Source of the DNA: Pedinophyceae sp. YPF-701
Lineage: Eukaryota > Chlorophyta > Pedinophyceae
NCBI GenBank assembly: GCA_916048055.1
Contig: CAJZHL010000001.1
Coordinates: forward strand, 682,001 to 746,000
Length of the DNA: 64,000 nucleotides
Reading direction: 5' to 3'
Shown here: piece after piece, positions 60,021 through 64,000 of the stretch
Position numbering within the stretch: position 1 is the first letter of the stretch
Layout of the letters: each line of letters opens with the position of its first letter
Program-made: the position numbers and the translations under genes
Notes under the pieces: generated by a model
The model's input: the letters and a program-made list of their open reading frames with translations, nothing else
What the model was told of the DNA's origin: nothing
Databases searched by the model: none

Positions 60021-63000
60021 TCACGCGAAGTGCGTCCGCTTCTCCGCGCCCACGAACGTCCTCCCGTACTCCTTCGACTTGCTCCACTTGAACGCCTCCC
60101 GCGCCCGCACCTCCGCCACGCTCCCGGAGTCCGCCACCCACCCCGCGGCCGAGCTCCGCGACTTGGCGGCGTCCTCCTCGAGCTGGTCGAGCAGCGCCCC
60201 GGCGTGCAGCTCCCCGACGAGCGCGTGGGACCCCGCGCTCTGTTTTAGTACCCCGGAGATCACCGTCTTGAGGTCCTGTACCGCGACGAGCGACGCGCGG
60301 TCCTGGCACAGCCTCCACGCCTGCTTGAACCGCGACAGCACCGGCAGCGCGGACCGCTCGAACGTCAGCACGGAGTCTCCGTCGATCGCCTGCGCCAGGG
60401 CGTAGCTGGCAATGTCCGAGATGGACGCCGCGGTGGCCAGCCAGGGCACCGTCGACATGGCGTCCACGGGGATCACGCCGTCGGAGCTGCGGGCGTCGCA
60501 CTCGTCCGCGCGGCTCGGGTTCAGCCAGTAGCCGAGGACAAACGCGAACATGGCGCCGGAGATGGCCGACATGACCTCCGAGGGCTGGAGGGTGTCGAGG
60601 AGGCCCGAGGAGAGCACGATGCAGTGCTTGAGGTCGTCCTCGCGGCGCGCGACGGCCTCGCGGCTCACGGTGCCGATGGCGGTCCGGTCGCGCGTGAGCG
60701 CCAGCGGCAGACACATGTACAGCGCGCGGGGCTCGTGGTCCGGGCGGATGAAGACCTGCGGCGACGGAGGCGCGTCGGGCGTCGTCGGTGAGGGCGCCGC
60801 GACGCGCACACTGCCAGATACGACGAAAATCGGTGCAAGGCATGCTACAGCGGGTGCGTGTTCGCTTCAAGCGAGCAGGGAGCGAGAGCGACCCAGACGG
60901 CCGTGCAGTGGCGGGCGTGCGTGAGCAAAGGCGCGGCGCGCACCTGTGGCAGCCGGGAGGGGTCGAGGTGGAACACCAGAGCGATGTCGTGCAGCATCGT
61001 GGCGATCTGCGGCACCTGGCGCCCCGAGACGGGCACGCCGAGGTCGAGCGACGGCAGGATGTCCTCCCGGAAGAGCGAGGACTTGAGCATGTGCTCGATC
61101 GACGACAGCGGCGGCGTGCTCGTCGCCTGCTTGCACGCCACCGCGATCAGCGGATGCAGCATCGCCTGCACGGACGGCGGCTTCCTCGGCTGCATCCGCA
61201 TCGGGCGGTACACCTGCCCCGACCGCATCGCGCCCCACAGCAGCGGGAGGGGGAGTCCCGTGAACGGCCCCAGGGCCATGCGGTGCAAAGGGTTGAGCTC
61301 CTCGGGAGGGACGCCCGACGCGAGGTCCGCGGGGAACGCTGCCGGGCGCGGCAGCTCGGCGCCGGCCGCCCACGGCTCCGCGGAGGCGTTGCCGTGCAGA
61401 GAGCCCACGCGCGCGGCCGCGGCCTCGATCAGTCCGGCGGCGGACCCCGGGCGGTGCGACGGCGGCGTCGTGGCGCGCGAGTGCGAGGCCGGGGAGCGGC
61501 GCAGGCTGCCGTCTGCGCCCGTCGTCGCCCGCGCGTGCCGCGGGGTGAAGCTCCGCGACCCTGCGCCGGGCATTTGCGGCAACGGCGACGTGCGCCCGGG
61601 CGACGACCGCCCGCTCGGGCTGCCGCCGGCCCCGCGCTGCGACGGCGTCCCCGGCGCCGTGCGTCCGAGCCGGTGCGACACCCCGACCGTCGCCTCGCCG
61701 TACGACAGCGCGTGGCCGCCGCGCGCCGTGCTTCCCTCGGGCGCAGCCGTCGCCGCCGTCGGCCACACCGGCTCCGCCGCGACCGCGGGCGGCAGCGGCT
61801 GCAGCTCCTTCACGTGCACCTCCTCCTCGTCGAGCAGCCCGGACGACAGCCCGAACGACGCCACGGCCTCGAAGCCCTTGAGCTCGCACACCGACTTGGC
61901 GAACGAGACCAGCGCGCGGCGCGCGAGCCGCGGAATCGAGTACCGGAACACGAAGAAGTCCCGCACGAACGCCGACAGGCCGCGCGGGGCGCCCCCGTGC
62001 CGCGCCGCTGCCACGTCAGCCCGCAGCTTCAGCGCGTAACACTCAAAGATGACATCCATCACGGCGCCGACGTCCATCGACGGCACCTCGCCCTCGTACT
62101 GCGGCTCCTCGACGTCGCCCTCGCCCCGCGACGCGCCGCCGCGCCCGACCGGGAGCGGCGTGGCCCCGCGGCCCATGAGCTTGTCGCGCACGTTGCTGGG
62201 GAGGCCGAGCCGTCCGGGGCGCACGCGCGGGTTCGTGTTCGCGGGCTTCGCGCTGGCCTGCGAGTGCGCGCTCGACTCCTCCTTGATCGCGCGCAGCTGC
62301 TTCTCGCGCTCGACTCCCGACCGCACGCGCGCCTCGGCAATCCAGCCCATGTCGACAACCTCAGCGTCAGCCGCCGCGCTTCCGTCGGCGCGCGGCTCCC
62401 GCGCCTGGTCGCGCGGCGTCCCGGGCTCGACGAACCCGAGCGGGCTGCGCGGCGGGAGCGTCGTGCGCTCGCCGGTGTTGCGCCGCACCGCCGGAACGTC
62501 CATCGTGTCGAGCTCCGTCTCCCAGAGGTCCGTCGGGATCACCTGGCACCCGAAGTCGATCGTCTTCGGCGGCGCCGTCGCGCCGGAGTCGGCGATGATC
62601 TGGTTCGCGCGCTTCAGCTGCGCCTCGAGCACCTTGACGCGCTGCGCCTGCGTGGTGGCGAACTTCTCGCGGAAAATGCGCTGCTGCGTCTCGTTCTCGA
62701 GCTTCGCGCGGAGGCCCTCGACCACCTTCTGCACCTGCGGCATCGAGAGCGGGTCCTCCAGCTTCGCCGACAGGTCCTGCAGCATCTCGTCGCGCGCGCT
62801 CCGCTCGCGCTTCAGCGTGTCGCGCTCCTCCGCCAGCTGGTCCCGCTGCTCGGTGAGCATCGTGATCTGCCGCTGGCTCGTGATCTGCAGCTCGTCGTAC
62901 AGGTCCGACAGCCGCGCGTGCTCCGCCTCCAGCTTCGCGTGCGCGGCCTTGAGCTCCGTCAGCTCGGCCGTGGTCTGCGCGAGCTCGCTCTCGAGGACCT

Positions 63001-64000
63001 CGACGCGGTCCTTGAGGACCTTCTCGCGGGCGAGCGCGTTCTTGAGCGCCTCCTGCTCGTCGGTGAGCTCCGACAACAGCTGCTCGCACTCGGCCACCTT
63101 GCTGTCCAGGTCGCCCCGCGCCTGCTCCAGACTCTGCTGCGTGTACTTGAGGTTGCGCCGCGTCTCCTCGAGGTCCGTGATGAGCTGCAGCCGCTCGTCC
63201 ATGAGCGCCGAGTACTTGTCCGTGAGCTCGTTGTGCCGCGCCGAGAGGTTGTCGTGCAGCTGCTGCAGCTCCTCTGCGCGGCGCTTGTAGGGCGCCAGCT
63301 GCCGCACGGACGACCGCAGCGCGTCGTTCTTCTTCGTCAGCTCCTTCCGCTCCGCCGTGAGCTCCTCGATCTGCGCCTCGAGCGTCCGCGTCGTCCCCGC
63401 CAGCTCCTTCTGCGCCTCGTTCAGCTGGTTCTGCAAAATGTCGCGCTCCTTCACCAGCCGATCCACCTCCACGCCGCGCGAGTCCGCGACCTTCCGCAGC
63501 TCCGCGAGGCTCTTCCGCAGCTCCGCGGACTCCTGCGCGGACTCCTGCAGCTGCTGGTTCGCGCTGAACGCCTCCCCGCGCGCCTGCGCACACTGCGACT
63601 GCGCCTCGTCCAGCTTGATCGCCATGGTCCGAACCTGGTCCCGGAACGCCTGCACGTCGCCCTCGAGCTTGTCCCGGTCCCGCTCCGCGTCGTGCGCCTT
63701 CCGCGCGGCGTCCTCCGCCCGGTAGTTCGCCGCGCGGATCTCGCGCCCCAGCATGGCCGCCTTGTCCTCGAGCACCTCGTAGCGCTTCGACCAGGTCTCG
63801 ATCTCCCCGCGGCGCTCCTCCTGCTGCCGGAGGAGCTCCTGCTTGGCGTTGTCCAGCATCTTCTCGACGTTGTCCTTCTCGCGGAGCTGCGCGCGCAGAT
63901 GCGCGATGAGCTTCTGCGCGTGCTGCTCCGACTCCCGGAGAGACTTGACGCGCTCCTGCCACTCCACGACCTCCTTCTCGGCCTGCGCCTGCAGGCGCTT
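60021..64000 (-). CDS. Long coiled-coil protein with C-terminal M48-like pseudo-peptidase domain (5' end outside window)
   Basis: Exon 60944-64000 continues beyond the window edge and is spliced in phase 0 to 60021-60755. The first ~530 visible residues form an almost unbroken, charged coiled coil (for example LTDLYDEL/RQITMLTEQRDQLAEERDTL heptads). A disordered Ser/Pro/Gly/Arg linker follows. The C-terminal ~300 residues align in order with plant and cyanobacterial M48 peptidases: LPQVFIRPDHEPRALY, LSSGLLDTLQPSEVMSAISGAM, LCQDRASLVAVQDLKTVISGVL and VRAREAFKWSKSKEY. At the zinc site, SAISGAM replaces AHELGH and the downstream Glu of the third ligand (ELxCDRA) is also lost (RLCQDRA). The domain should not be a protease. 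The fusion itself is unusual; transcript proof is missing. Confidence 0.7.

Overview
The window is nuclear DNA of a GC-rich, intron-bearing photosynthetic eukaryote, most likely a green alga. The evidence is a PsbP-domain protein with a thylakoid-lumen type N-terminus, a DUF1997 protein of the cyanobacterial/plastid family, a plant-type M48 relative, and short introns (about 90-230 nt) whose donors often read GTGCG. Genus cannot be assigned. No rRNA, tRNA or CRISPR was seen.

Layout. 171-8214: 3' part of a NUP93-like nucleoporin (+), the last exon of an unidentified minus-strand gene, and a seven-exon unknown gene (+). 8690-12120: minus-strand coiled-coil coding sequence broken by repeated frame changes, probably a pseudogene. 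13726-16917: a four-exon DNMT3-like cytosine methyltransferase (+). 17041-36112: a complete integrated Polinton-like virus (below). 36284-64000: a dense run of host genes: DUF1997 protein, dienelactone-hydrolase-family protein, SelO, a Coa1-like protein, a NOG1-like protein with a damaged P-loop, a possible proteasome chaperone (PSMG4-like), an SRPBCC protein, a PsbP-domain protein, a sucrose-phosphatase-like HAD protein, RsmH, the ERAD ubiquitin ligase HRD1, mitochondrial bS6m, and a long coiled-coil protein ending in an M48-like domain without its zinc motif. For most of these the exon phases were checked by hand and add up.

The mobile element is about 19.07 kb. It has near-identical 259/261-bp terminal inverted repeats and is flanked by a 5-bp direct repeat, ACCCC (6 bp if a shared C is counted). 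It is intron-free, with a leftward block of 12 genes and a rightward block of 6 genes diverging from a 26-bp spacer. The left block holds the virion module: packaging ATPase, a likely major capsid protein, small probable structural proteins, a class-3 lipase, coiled-coil proteins and a fibre-like protein. The right block holds a 1182-aa repeat-rich fibre, a separate protein with a peptidase-S74 chaperone domain, two small unknown proteins, a 1301-aa protein that looks like a divergent DNA polymerase fused to an SF1 helicase, and a retroviral-type (rve) integrase. Many of these genes share a T-rich motif about 20-33 bp before the ATG, a candidate viral promoter. Nearly all frames are open and the repeats are almost identical, so the insertion looks recent or still functional. 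One small gene appears to carry a 1-nt frameshift that cuts off a membrane-anchor tail.
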